A stretch of 64,000 nucleotides of DNA from assembly GCA_019321725.1 (NCBI GenBank), contig CM033109.1, positions 16,833,993 through 16,897,992 on the forward strand, written 5' to 3'. This DNA comes from Paulownia fortunei (Eukaryota; Streptophyta; Magnoliopsida; Lamiales; Paulowniaceae). A program made the position numbers and the translations under genes. Position 1 is the stretch's first letter, and each line of letters begins with the position of its first letter. This document shows positions 47,940 through 59,051 of the stretch, piece after piece. The notes below the pieces were generated by a model that worked only from the letters and a program-made list of their open reading frames with translations, was not told the origin of the DNA and did not search any database.

Positions 47940-48360
47940 TATTTCAAATCAATCACGAGAGTTTTAATACTTGATGGAACAGATTATACAATTGATGATG
48001 AAAGTTCTTCAAACCTTGGCTTCCAAAAATATTTTTCTTATACCTGTAAAAATTCAGAGAGAGTTTTACAGTATGCCTTTTTACAAATACTTTCACTTTC
48101 AAAATAAATCTCCAAAGAAACTGAAGAATTAGTGATTGTAAACTATTCATGAACAAGTTCCTCGATTGAATCCGCTTCATGTACTTTGACATCTTTTGCA
48201 GGTTGCTTATGAGCATTAAACATATTTAGTTCCAAAGTCATTTTCAAAAAATAACTTCAAAATACCATTCCTGCAATTAATCAAAGCATTTGAAGTTGCA
48301 AGAAAAGAATGACCCAAAATGATAGGAATCTATGTATGTGCATGTGCAACAGGCTTTTTT
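47940..48360 (-). pseudogene. Protease C-terminus / RT linker of LOG/X gypsy copy 2
   Basis: Matches 16500-16865: a frame at 47953-48216 covers the linker, and upstream to 48355 are remnants of the GRPFLAT block region (the plus strand has GAATGACCCAAAATGATAGG). It is cut at about 48360 by the SIRE-like LTR. Confidence 0.75.
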
Positions 48361-48363
48361 CAA

Positions 48364-49858
48364 TGATAATCAAAACTAATTAAGACATGATTTAATACAA
48401 GAGAATGAGTCTAGTTATAACTTACTCCTATTGAGTGGGACTAAAAACTCCTTCCAATAGACAACTGTTCTAACTTAAATGGGAGTAACTGGAAAGCACA
48501 ATTATAAAATTAGGTTTTGTTAGAATCTATTGTCCTAATTATTATAACTTTTTAACAAGTTCACCAAATTCTTATGTTTCAATTATGTTATAATACTAGC
48601 TCGGATATGAATTCTAATGGACAACAAAAAAGAAAAAAATTATATAAATATCATGCTCAATAAGACTACGCCTAAAGAGAAAACAATCCACTATTAGTAA
48701 TAACGTTACACAATACAATAATATAATTTATAAAATAAAATAAAGGCTCCTTCTTTAATTTGATGTCTTTCTTATATTGCTCAATAGATGGACTTGTTTG
48801 TAAGATCCACTCGACTTGATCTTCAATATTAACCACCGCTAAACACGAAAGCATTCTCCTGAGAACTCACCTCCTTTTTCCAAACGATATTCCATGCGAA
48901 GCTTCAAAATTGTTTGAAATACACATAAATCTCCAGACTAACTTGCAGCTCCAGTACTTCTTGGTCGTGAATATCTGAACTGGTTGTTCGCTGTTCAAGA
49001 ATTCTTGTTTGGGTAGTCCATACGAACTTTGTTGCTCTCTAATGTAAGGATATGCTTTCATAAAAACCGCAACAAAGACTAATGAAAATTTGTACCTTTA
49101 AATATACAAACTTCATAAGATAAAGTCCTAATTAATCTGCATAGAAAGTTTTTTGGTCTAAATCAAAGACCATTTCCTATTATACATCTTTATATGTATT
49201 TAATTAAAACATGGAATCTAAATTAACACAAAAGTTTCCTTAATTAAAAGCCTCCAGATTCGATCTTCAATTCCATTAGGAAATCCTTCAAAGATCAACT
49301 AGAAAGGCCCCTCAAATTTTGGCGATTAAGAGAGGATTGCATTCGAAAACATCTGATTCCTTAATCCCATAAAATATGCAAGCTTATCTCTAAAAATTCC
49401 ATCCTGTGTGTGGTAAGCTTTTGCATTTTCAACCCTATAAGGCAACAAATAAAACAAATTATATTGATATCGAAACATATATTTCAATATGGAAAGTGTA
49501 TCTTACCACCTTGGAAATTTAAAAAATGTGCAAATTTTATTTTATAAAATAATGCCAATAAAATATTGTTTTAACAATTTGGCCTTTTGACATTTTTTGT
49601 CAAAACATATTTACTCATTCCAGAAAATAGTGCATGATAAAAAATAATGATGTTCGCACATTAAATTTGACACTAGTAAATCAATCACATCAACCCTGCG
49701 TAAATGTTAGAACATTAGTTCTAATATTAAATAGAACATACATTCATATTAATACCTGCAGCACAAAAAACCAGAAAAATCTCTCCCTCTCAGTCAAATC
49801 ACCCATTATAGTAATATCATGCTTCTGCTTCATAGAAGCAGCTCCAGCTCCAGCAGCA
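48364..49858 (-). mobile_element. LTR of SIRE-like copia, copy 2 (inverted)
   Basis: Inverted, collinear match to 18412-19864. On the minus strand it starts TGCTGCTGGAGC at 49858 and ends GATTATCA at 48364. The 49860 side has a polypurine tract. Length 1.5 kb. Confidence 0.6.
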
Positions 49859-50480
49859 CCAATCTCCCTTTTTTGGCCAAAAATGCCAAAGATCAGCAAA
49901 ATCACTAGTAGTAGACTTGTTTGAACTAAAGTCAGTGACTTGAGTGTGAACTCCCCCTAGTTTTTTTCTCATGATAGATCTTTCTTTATATATTTGTGAT
50001 ACATTAACCCAAATTATTCATGAATAGCTTTCACTTCTTATGGTAGGTAGTCTGTCAATAGCCTCCATATTCACCCCTTTTTTTCTATCAAATTCAAATT
50101 CAAAAGGAATTTTTTTGAATCAAATTCAAGTTCGAGGACAAAATAATCAAATTTGTCATCCTAAATTGAGATTCCAGAACTTATGAACTATAAATCTGAG
50201 TGTCTAACACTTAATGCAGCATGCCTAATGCCATACCTAGGATAAAATGCATAATCTTAATATTCTTATGTGATAATCTATATTCTAACGTGATAATGTA
50301 GTCCTGGAGCACAAAAACATAAACTTATATGCTTTATAGTATTCCAACATCAGATTAAGCGTGCATTATAGAATACACACTCCCAAGATTTTTCTTAATG
50401 CAATGAATTTTCATGCATCAAACTTTGGTAAATATATAAGCAAGTTAGTTTTCAGTTGTCACATGATCTATTATTATAGA
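49859..50480 (-). other. 3' untranslated region of SIRE-like copia, copy 2
   Basis: Inverted match to 17791-18411. It includes the polypurine tract AAAAAAGGGAGATTGG on the minus strand at 49861-49876. The ORF at 49634-49924 plus is a chance frame across this boundary. Confidence 0.55.
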
Positions 50481-50985
50481 TCAATTGACAATGATAACTA
50501 CCACAGTGCGGTTGGTTGTTGGAGTCCAATTGTGCATGGCTACTTTATACAAAACCACATACTTAAATATTAAGGATGAAACAGGAAAATTGGTTTTCTT
50601 ACTAGGCCAAGCTCTAATCCTATCCCTAGTTATTGTACTAATGACCACATCAAAATCATTAGGCAAATGAATTGTCCAAGATATTGATGAGAGGTAAGCA
50701 CAAAATCAATAGGAATAAAAGAGTATGAACAAACTTATTCCAGGGGGTTCATCACCTAAGGCTATTCCAAATGCAATGTCAAAGATATTGATGACAGGTG
50801 AGCTCTCAGCACTACTGGCAGATTGTTTAAGTTCATAGTCAGATCAACTCCAACCCAATGAGTGAGCGTTCCTGGAAAAGTTGGAACAAGAGTACCGACA
50901 TGTCTTTCAAATGTACTTGTCTGATAAGCTCTAATCTCTAAAGAATCTACATATGCAGAGGCTTGCTCATGCACATCAGGAACAA
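50481..50985 (-). pseudogene. Env-like / plant transposon-protein fragment, copy 2
   Basis: Open pieces 50762-50974 (MHEQASAYVDSLEIRAYQTS, LTMNLNNLPVVLRAHLSSIS) and 50481-50666 (FDVVISTITRDRIRAWPSKK, FKYVVLYKVAMHNWTPTTN) match 17185-17790 in inverted orientation. It lies upstream of the same polypurine tract and LTR. The rest of the element to the right (past 50990) is missing. Confidence 0.55.
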
Positions 50986-50989
50986 ATGA

Positions 50990-51844
50990 GTCGGGTCATT
51001 TAATTAACTTTATTTTTTTTTGGATTTTTTTGGTATCTTTGGTATCTTCTCAAAGATTATTAAAAATTTATCTATAATTAGTTAACAAGTTATTATTAAG
51101 TTCATACAAAATTCAAATTTTTTATTAGTCAAATAAATAATTTGATATTTAACATACAAATAAATAAAATTTTATTAAGTTGAAAAATCTAAAGTTCTAT
51201 CAATAGAATAATTCTTAATGTAAGAAGCCCAATGATAGTTTAGTTAAAAAATTAGAAAAATTCAACTGTAAAGGTAACGTTGGGTTTTTATGAAAAGTTG
51301 GCGGAAATAATTTTTTATTGAAAAATATTTTTACAATTTTTATTTTAAAATTTTAATTTAGCAATTTCTTCAGTAATTTTCTTATACTACATAATTAAAT
51401 TTATATATGTTTGTGCGTGTGGGAATACATATACTTAATGTATGTGTGCGCATATTTTAATATGAAATATATTGAACATGCAATACTGTTTATATTAATT
51501 TAGTAGTATATAATAAATGTTAGATATTTATCTAATAGTATAAGGTAGTGTGTATGTGCCTATACATAGGCTTTTGTGCCTGCATATTACATTATACGGC
51601 AAATTTTACTAACTACAACTATTTGTTTGTTGATTGAAAGTTACAAATACATAGAAGTTTATATTAACATTAATAGCATCGAATAATAAAATACTTTAAA
51701 AATTATGAGCGTCCATGCTTAATAGAATTTAATAATATTGTGTATGTGGTGTGAATACAAATCTTGTTAACGTGAGTTTTAAGAAAGCTATTCTACTGAG
51801 AAAACATTACTCCGTGAGAGTAGGGACGAAGGACTAATACCAGT
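50990..51844. other. Unassigned AT-rich region
   Basis: No coding block or known repeat found. It contains poly-T runs (51008-51030) and AT-rich low-complexity sequence. Confidence 0.4.
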
Positions 51845-52429
51845 GTATATTAATCATGCTTAATAGAATTCAATATAAGCCGACTTCTGTTTCCAGAAAC
51901 CTTCCACAATGTGCAAGGCACAAGTAAGAACTGCTTGACTATGTTTGAGCCCAAGAAGATTTGCATCAAAAGGGTTCGAATCAAAGGTTGCCTTTTTTTT
52001 TATTTAAATCGGCTTCAACCTCCTTAACTTTATCAAACACATTACCAAAAACCATTTTGTTCTGCCATTTTAAATGGTCTTTAGCCCTACATAATTTATT
52101 CTAGGTTATATATTCCTTTTAGCAAGGTAGGAGCTTCCCAAACCTGCCGCACAGAACTCGTGAAATCCTCATGCTTCGTCCATATATTCAGAAAATGGAA
52201 TGAAGAAATCCTCTTTTCAGTCAATGTCCCCAGCTCCATAAGCAAGGGAGAATGGTCTAAATATTGTCCAACTCTAGTGATAGGAAAAAGATCCAACCTG
52301 CGAGTTGATACAAGGGACCAATCCAAATGTTGCCAAATTCTTTTGCCATGCCAAGTGAAAGATGAACCCTCAAAACCAGCATATGAAAGCGAGAACAATC
52401 AACAATCATATTCCCAAAATCTTCCAAGG
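51845..52429 (-). pseudogene. LINE endonuclease and linker fragment (3' part)
   Basis: On the minus strand, 52420-52096 gives LEDFGNMIVDC, YAGFEGSSFTWHGKRIWQHL and DHSPLLMELG with FHFLNIWTKHEDF, the C-terminal blocks of the AP-type endonuclease of plant L1-like LINEs (including the DHSP motif). Downstream to 51845 the linker before RT follows: KWQNKMVFGNVFDKVKEVEA, then EGFWKQKS. RT itself is absent. A frameshift separates LEDFG and YAGFE. The 5' part continues at 58968 across a copia insertion. Confidence 0.85.
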
Positions 52430-52434
52430 ATTTC
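52430..52434. repeat. Left target-site duplication, ATTTC
   Basis: ATTTC before the left LTR is identical to 58963-58967 after the right LTR. Confidence 0.85.
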
Positions 52435-52821
52435 TATTGGAAATTGGATTTGGTTTAAAACCTTTGAACCAATTGGCATCCATATTTAGTTGGATGTGTT
52501 CACAGTTTGAGTGAGATTGAGTTTCCTAGTTGGATTGGTATTCTACCTTAAGTATATTCTCTCAAATATTTTTCTCTTTCAGTCTTCTTTGGAGCATCAC
52601 CATAAACTCCAAGAATTTGAGGTGTGTAATTGAGTAAATAACTCTAGTAGTTATTCACCACCAACGAGAAAGGTATGTTTGTGGTTCGATCAAAAGGAAA
52701 CTAGTAGACGAGCTTGATTCGGCATACGTAGATTGACAATCTGTTGCGTATTGGTATACCCGATCCATATTAATTATATAAATATTTGATTCATGTTATA
52801 TTGTTGATTAATGTTCTTATA
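52435..52821 (+). mobile_element. Left LTR of copia element
   Basis: Begins TATTGGAAATTGG (start TG now TA), ends TTCTTATA. Collinear with 58505-58962 except for a block of about 70 bases present only in the right LTR (58625-58705). A primer site follows. Confidence 0.85.
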
Positions 52822-52834
52822 GTTGTATCAGAGC
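52822..52834 (+). other. Primer binding site, copia
   Basis: GTTGTATCAGAGC matches the initiator tRNA-Met site TGGTATCAGAGC with one change. Confidence 0.8.
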
Positions 52835-53164
52835 TCATAGGGCTCGTTCTCGCCATTTCATTTAATTAAATTTATAGATGTGTATATGCATTAAAAAAAA
52901 TCATTTTTTTAAAAGCATAAATTTTTTACTATACATTGATCTTAATGTGAAGATCACGTGGTTAAAATTTAGTGAAAAATGGATAAATAGTTTGAGAGGA
53001 AATTTTTATACTCAAAATTGAACTAGGTTTTGATATTTTTGTTATGAAATATTTATGCTATATTGTAGAGCATGAAAAGAGGTTTGAAACAATATAAAAT
53101 TCATTAAAAACAGACTTAAAATAAGTGAGGTATGAATTTTTAAAGTTTTTGATAGAAATTTAAT

Positions 53165-53232
53165 TTCCCTCACCGGAACCTGGGCTGTAGCTATTGTTCA
53201 GATAGTAAATTACCACTAGACCACTGCACTCT
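53165..53232 (-). other. tRNA-like segment
   Basis: On the minus strand: GTGGTCTAGTGGTAAT (A-box-like), then after about 28 bases CAGGTTCCGGTGAGGG (B-box-like). It does not fold into a complete tRNA as read by eye. It could be the head of a tRNA-derived SINE or a chance match. Confidence 0.3.
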
Positions 53233-53379
53233 TTTATGACATGGTTGGGTGCGAAGTCTATATGATAGTTTTTGTGCTATTTTTTAAAATTTTCTTTTGA
53301 TGTGAATAGATATTATTTTTTACCCTTAAAAAAATAGAATTTATTGGATTAATTCTAATAGAAAGTGATTAAAATATTT

Positions 53380-53525
53380 TTGTGCATTACGATACATGTA
53401 AATTTATTTTTGTGGGTCAAAATTTTTAATATCAAAATACTTTTTGCGCACTAAGGTGCATGTAAAAATATTTTTTGCGCGTAGGGTGCATGAAATTTTG
53501 TTTTTGTACATTAGGATGCATGCCA
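53380..53525. repeat. Degenerate short tandem repeat
   Basis: Four successive units of about 35-50 bases, each with TTTTTGYGCAYTA followed by GRTRCATG. Confidence 0.55.
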
Positions 53526-54234
53526 AATTATTTTATATGATTAATATATCCTATATCAGTTACGTACTTTATTAATTATATTTTTTTATATAATTATGAT
53601 GCAATTTAAATTTATTTGATGCGATATGAATTATTATATATTGTGAATAAATAGACCCTGACATTTGGGTGCTATTTATTGTTTTATATTATCTCATATT
53701 TTTATGGGAGATAATTTGTGGCGGTAGTGGTAATTCGATATTCCTATTTTTTATTTTTGTCTATATTGATATAGTAGGTTTTGAACCAATTTAATTTTAT
53801 ATTATTTTCAAGGCATGTATTTATTAGGCTATTTTTGTGAGGCCATGTATATCAATATTAGGGGGATATTTTTTATTTTACCACCATGGGCCAAAATTAT
53901 CTCAACATGATGCACCAAATGTCAATGTTGCCCATATGGGGTTAATATTTTATTATTCATATTGCATATTTGCATTCATAATATATGTGTGGACAAATTT
54001 ATATTTTATTCATGATTAGTAAATTTTTATTATGCCTTTTATTCAGTGGGAGATGATTACTAGCCTGAGTTGCGAAATTTTCAACTTTGCTAAGTATAAA
54101 GGAATAATAATAATTTAATTGGATCTAGAATAAAATATTGGATCAGTACCTATATTTTTTTCGCACTTAATTTAGAAGTTTTAGACCAACTCACCAATTT
54201 TACGTTTTACGCCAATTAAGCATGAATATGGACA

Positions 54235-54440
54235 AGTTGTCCAATATTATAGTGACTTAGACGCTGATAATATGGTAATGGACTAAGATTAAAATTTGTG
54301 TTTTAATTCTTTTAAGCAACAAATACAAGATTTTAAGTTGCCAAATATTATCGTGACTTAGGCGCTGACAATATACTAATGGATCAAAAATCACGTTTGC
54401 ATTTTAATTTGTTTAAGCTGCAAACACGAGGAATTATGCG
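54235..54440. repeat. Tandem repeat, period 100
   Basis: AAGTTGTCCAATATTATAGT (54235) recurs as AAGTTGCCAAATATTATCGT (54335), both followed by GACTTAG(A/G)CGCTGA(T/C)AATAT and later a TTTTAATT(C/T)(T/G)TTTAAGC block. Confidence 0.8.
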
Positions 54441-55599
54441 CTTGCTTACAATATAAAAGTTCTAGTTGACCCAAAGTCACTTTTTGAGCTGATTTATAAA
54501 TATTACTAATATATTTTCGATAATAATCGCCTAACTTGAGGCTAATTGTTGAGAGTCGAAAAATATACGAGTAATTATTCTTGTCGCTCATGTTGACCAA
54601 TATAAACCAACTTGAGTTAGTGTTAGAAAAGATAAAAATAGCTTGACAAGAGCAAAAGTTAAAACTAGAACTGTAAATTTGATCCAATGAAGTGACAAGG
54701 CGTGTTACCTTAGTGATAAAGGCAAGTAACCACTAACAAATGTCAAGTGCAATGATGAGATTGATCCTTCGTTCGTAATTGTACTGAGATGAAATTTGAC
54801 TACTTGAAGCTATCTCATTTGTTGATATTCTCAATTTTTTTCTTCGATGGATAGTAGAAGTTGATGAAACATAACATGAAATTGGAGATTGAGCAGACTA
54901 TTGTTGAGTGTTGTGCAGTCATGTTTGTTTAAATGGTGCACAAGATGAGGCATTATGAGTTCATAGTGCCACCTTAAGCTCAACAAAGGGTATGAGCTAT
55001 TTTTCAAGCTCAACAATTGGTGTGAGTTACTCCTTAGAAATGTATAAAAGGTACTAGATTCGAAATAGTCTATTGAATTGATGCACTTATATGACATTGG
55101 TTGAGCAAGTAGATTTGTCCATCTTTCATGTAAGAGACCTTTTAGGTATAAGTCATGTTTGTGATGCGATTGGCTTAAGTTAGTATTTCTTGTACTTCTT
55201 TCATGATTTTTTGTTTTAATTATATCATGGCATTCGAGGTTAGAAGAATGACTGTATTAGCTGGAGGAGGCTTTATTGGCTAACTCGCAAAGGTTAAACT
55301 CCATCTACATAACTTTTTCTAGCGGGAAAAAGCATACTAGAAGAAAAAAATAGGGTTATTTATCCTCTAGAGCTAGTCCCCTAAAATAAGTGAGACTTTC
55401 GAGTGTAAGGTACTAAATAGTGCATTTTATTTTTCTTTCTTTGCTATTCGTGCTATAAGCTAATATACTCTAACTTTCACTAGTCAGAAGCGCTAAATTA
55501 TTTAGAGCGATTGTTAACAAAGGTAGAGAACCACAGGGAGTATGAACATTGAGGCTTAATGTACTAATAGGAAGCAAGAATAACATTGCTAAATAGTTT

Positions 55600-56100
55600 G
55601 GACACATGTGTGGGGAAAATGGAATTGCTATTTGAAGGATGATTCTAAACATTTTTGCGAAGAGTAATGAATCAAATACTTCAAAATGACTCGATGGATA
55701 TGATGACACAAATTGATTTGTATCTCAATTAGGATGATGCAATCTTGATTGCGGCCTACATAATGAAAATTATGCCTCCAAGTGAATTCTCCAACCTTTA
55801 ATGAGTTGTGATATTGCAACAAGCACAAATTAGTGGGTTTATGCCTATTTAAGTTTAAGGAGTTATGTTCTCAAAAGTGATGAACACCTTGATGGAGAAA
55901 TTTTAAAAAATTAAGTCGCACAATGTAGATTTCCTCAAGGAGTATTTACGAGTATATGAGAAGTCAAATGAAATCTTGTGCTATACGAGTTGCAAGATCC
56001 TTGAAGCGGTGCTCAATTTTCTAGTGAGGATAATGTATTTTAAACTCAACTAGCAATCGCTAGGATAGAGGGAGTGACCCTGAGTTAGTGGGAGTGTTTC
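55600..56100 (+). pseudogene. Copia integrase C-terminal remnant
   Basis: At about 55735-55790 the plus strand reads DAILIAAYIMKIMPPSEF, matching the AAYILNRVPSK block of copia integrase. Other blocks are lost to stops. Confidence 0.6.
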
Positions 56101-56199
56101 GCTTGAAAATGACTCTCATATTCCACAAGTAAGAAGGAGTTCACAAGAGTTGTTCCCATCGTTTATATGAGATTAAGTGTGTATCCTTCATGACTAATC

Positions 56200-57450
56200 T
56201 TGTGGATGTTGATGAGTCAACTTAGACTTTTGATGTCACTTGATGCTTTAAGGGAATAGCTGCTATGAAGAAAAAGATAAGCCTAATGACTAAGAACAAA
56301 GTCTAGAGCTGATTGATCTTCCGTCTAGGTGCAAGACCATTAGACACATGTGGTTTCTAGAGGTCAAGTGCAAAGTAGATAGGTTGATTAACATCTGTAT
56401 AGCTCAACCAAGGGCAAAATGTTTACGCCTAATTGTGGAGTGTAAATTTTCTGAGATGTTCTCTCTAAGTGGTGAGATTGCCTCAATTCGCTAAGATGCT
56501 ATTAGTTATTGTCACTTTTGTCTAGGTTTGTCTTGGACAATTGAGGTTGACATATATAAATGAAGAGTGGATATTGAGATCTATGTACATCATCTAATGA
56601 ATTCAAGATGTGAGGTAAGAGCGCAAAGATTGCTAATTGAGAAGCTCTATTTGTAACTTGAATTATCATCCAAATAGTGGTGTTATCGATTTTATCAAGC
56701 TATCACTCTGATAGGCTTACAATGGTCAAGTAAGGTCTTGAATATATGTCAATATAAATAACAGAATTTAATTCTCATATATTTGGGCAATAATGTGATG
56801 GCTAGAAGGGACATATATTCGCATGGATATAGAAAAAGTAGATGTGTATTTGGTATTGTGATATCGAGTTTTTTGTGTGCATCTCACCAATCCTATTGAC
56901 ACTCATGGTCAAAGATTATGTTTTTAGTAAGATTGAAATGCCTTGAGATGGAAGAATAAAAGAAATGCTAGCCAGTATTATGCAAACGCTGTGGAAGGTT
57001 TGATGTGCACTAGTGTGTACTCGACTAGAACTGCGTTTGATAATTAGATTATTGGTGAATGGATATCAAAGTGATCATTGACATAAAAAATGTGATGTTG
57101 TCAAGTGGATATTTAAATATCTTAATAGAGTGGTCTGAGATTTGTTGGAGACGATCTGGTATTTTGAAAGGATGCACATTGCGCGCATATTTGTGTGGCT
57201 TTTGTTGTCTTTGTGATAATAAAGTCACTTTGATGTATGCTTTGGGTGCTGAGTATTGTTGGAGGACTAAACATACTAATACTAGTCACCCCTTCACTTA
57301 AGAGGGTATTGCACAAAATTAAATTATTCTCAGGTATTTTTCTATGAGCGATTTGATCGCTTAGCCCTTGCCTCTATATGGAGATATGCTCCAAAGACAT
57401 GTGAGTAGTACGAGATTATGTAGAATTTAATTTTTGTGGCCGGTGAGAAC
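56200..57450 (+). pseudogene. Copia RT and RNase H remnant
   Basis: At 56255-56330 the translation gives IAAMKKKISLMTKNKV then LIFRLGARPLDTCGF, matching the start of copia RT (the block usually before CKWVFKxK). Near 56960-57050 YYANAVEGLMCTSVYSTRTA matches the YASAVGSLMYAMVCTRPDIA block, and 57080-57300 gives traces of RNase H. The catalytic YVDD block was not seen. Confidence 0.7.
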
Positions 57451-58504
57451 ATATTATGATTAATGAGTTATATTTGTATTCTCATTATGAGTTTGGTACT
57501 GAATTTGTGACTTGTCACAAGGCTTTGATTAACCCTCTCACACGGGTAATCATCTTGGCACTATGATAGTGAGCAGGATGAGACTTAAAGATTGTGTCGC
57601 ATAATTGAGGTTTGCAAATGATCGCCTTTGTGCTTTGAGCAGTGAGGAAGTTTAATATGTATAACTAAGAGTCGCCTTAGCTTGGAGGCTAAGATAAAAT
57701 CAGAGTTGATCGATTATGAAGAAGTATGTCCAAACTTCATAAGAAGCTTGTTATTAGTTGAACGTGTGAACTTCAAGAAGGCATTTTGGAGAGTGACTTC
57801 TGGTAGTGCGCAGGTCAGGCGCTTTGAGAGCGACTAGACTTAGGTTCATACGATGTTTAAAGTGTGACATGCGCAAATTTAGTGGGAGCTCATCATAGCA
57901 TGTATTTATACTATATGTTCTTTGAGACAACCTCCTATGAAAAAGTGACTGAATGGGTCCTTACTTTGTCACTGTGTGAGCCCATATTGTTTCTTGTACC
58001 CTTTGGCACTCTGGACTTTATCATGTGGTGTAATCTTGATGATGCTACTTTAACATGTTTCGAATGACCATGCATGTTTCGGTCTATCAGAGCATGTCTA
58101 GGAAAGCTGTCAAGACTGAGCTGATCGGCATGAGAGGCCGAGGAGGAACTAAGTTGGTAATGCACTTATGTTCTATGGTTCATAGCCCGGACGACTATGT
58201 CAAAATGTGTTTGACTAGTCATGAATATAGAAACACATTTCAATGGGTCGAGCATGCTCTATTTATTTCATTAAGGGATCTAGAGATGCTTAATTGGGTG
58301 CGACCACTTGATTTAGGGTACATAACGAGCTATTAAGTTGTAGAGTTATGTTAGTTTGGTGATGACTTAATATAACTCTCCTCACCCATGCTTTCTCGCT
58401 CGGTTGCATACCTTATTTTCTATATGAAGGGACTAACATGAGATTGAGAAATTGTATGATGATGAGATTTGAGGAGATCGAGTCAAATATATATAAGTGG
58501 GAGA
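57451..58504 (+). other. Copia pol end and 3' region
   Basis: RNase H traces fade after about 57550. The longest frame, 58055-58336, has no recognised motif. The last bases (58493-58504, AAGTGGGAGA) are the polypurine tract before the right LTR. Confidence 0.5.
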
Positions 58505-58962
58505 TGTTGGAAATTAGATCGGGTTTAGGACCCTTGAACCTAATTGGCATTCATATTTAGTTGAATGTTTCCACAATTTGAGTGGAATTAAGTTTCTTAC
58601 TTGGACTGAGATTTTACCTTAAGTAGGAATATATATCTCTAATCCCCATCCAACAGAGTACGTGAATGAACATAATTCTCCCAAAAACTCTCTCCATATT
58701 CTCTCAATTTTTTTTCTCTCTCAGTCTTCTTTGGAGTATCACCATAGACTCTAATAAATGGAGGTGTGTAATTGAGTGAATAACTCTAGTAGTTACTCAC
58801 TACTAATGAAAAAGTATGTTTGTGGTTCGATCAAAAAGAGGCTAGTAGACAAGCTTGATTTGGGATACGTGGATCGACAATCCACTACGTATAGGTATAC
58901 CCGATCCACATTAATTATATGAATATTTGATTCATACTATATTGTTGATTAATTTTCTTATA
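58505..58962 (+). mobile_element. Right LTR of copia element
   Basis: Begins TGTTGGAAATT after the polypurine tract and ends TTCTTATA. 458 bases against 387 in the left LTR, owing to a block at about 58625-58705 that the left LTR lacks. Confidence 0.85.
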
Positions 58963-58967
58963 ATTTC
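58963..58967. repeat. Right target-site duplication, ATTTC
   Basis: Identical to 52430-52434. Confidence 0.85.
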
Positions 58968-59045
58968 AATTTTAGCACCTCCATTTTTCTTTTCGTGAGC
59001 ATGTAGGACTGATTTTAAAATCACCATTAACTAACCAAGCAGCTT
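58968..59045 (-). pseudogene. LINE endonuclease fragment (5' part)
   Basis: On the minus strand, from 59036, AAWLVNGDFKIS matches the PWLVGGDFN block of LINE endonucleases, and a frameshifted RKEKWRC-like piece follows to the copia insertion. Joined to 52429 it continues into LEDFGNMIVDC in the right order. The 5' end is cut by the LTR at 59052. Confidence 0.75.
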
Positions 59046-59051
59046 GATAAG

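Larger units (their letters stand above)
52835..55600 (+). mobile_element. Copia leader, gag and protease region, unreadable
   Basis: This should hold gag and protease, but only stop-rich frames remain. It contains a short degenerate tandem repeat (53380-53525), a 100-base tandem repeat (54235-54440) and a tRNA-like segment (53165-53232). The short ORFs here, such as 54391-54687 and 54831-55097, show no recognised motif. Confidence 0.5.

Noticed and set aside
58055..58336. Open frame of 93 codons as a captured gene in the copia 3' region
   Set aside because: No recognisable domain; it lies where decayed copia sequence is expected and has no second copy for comparison.
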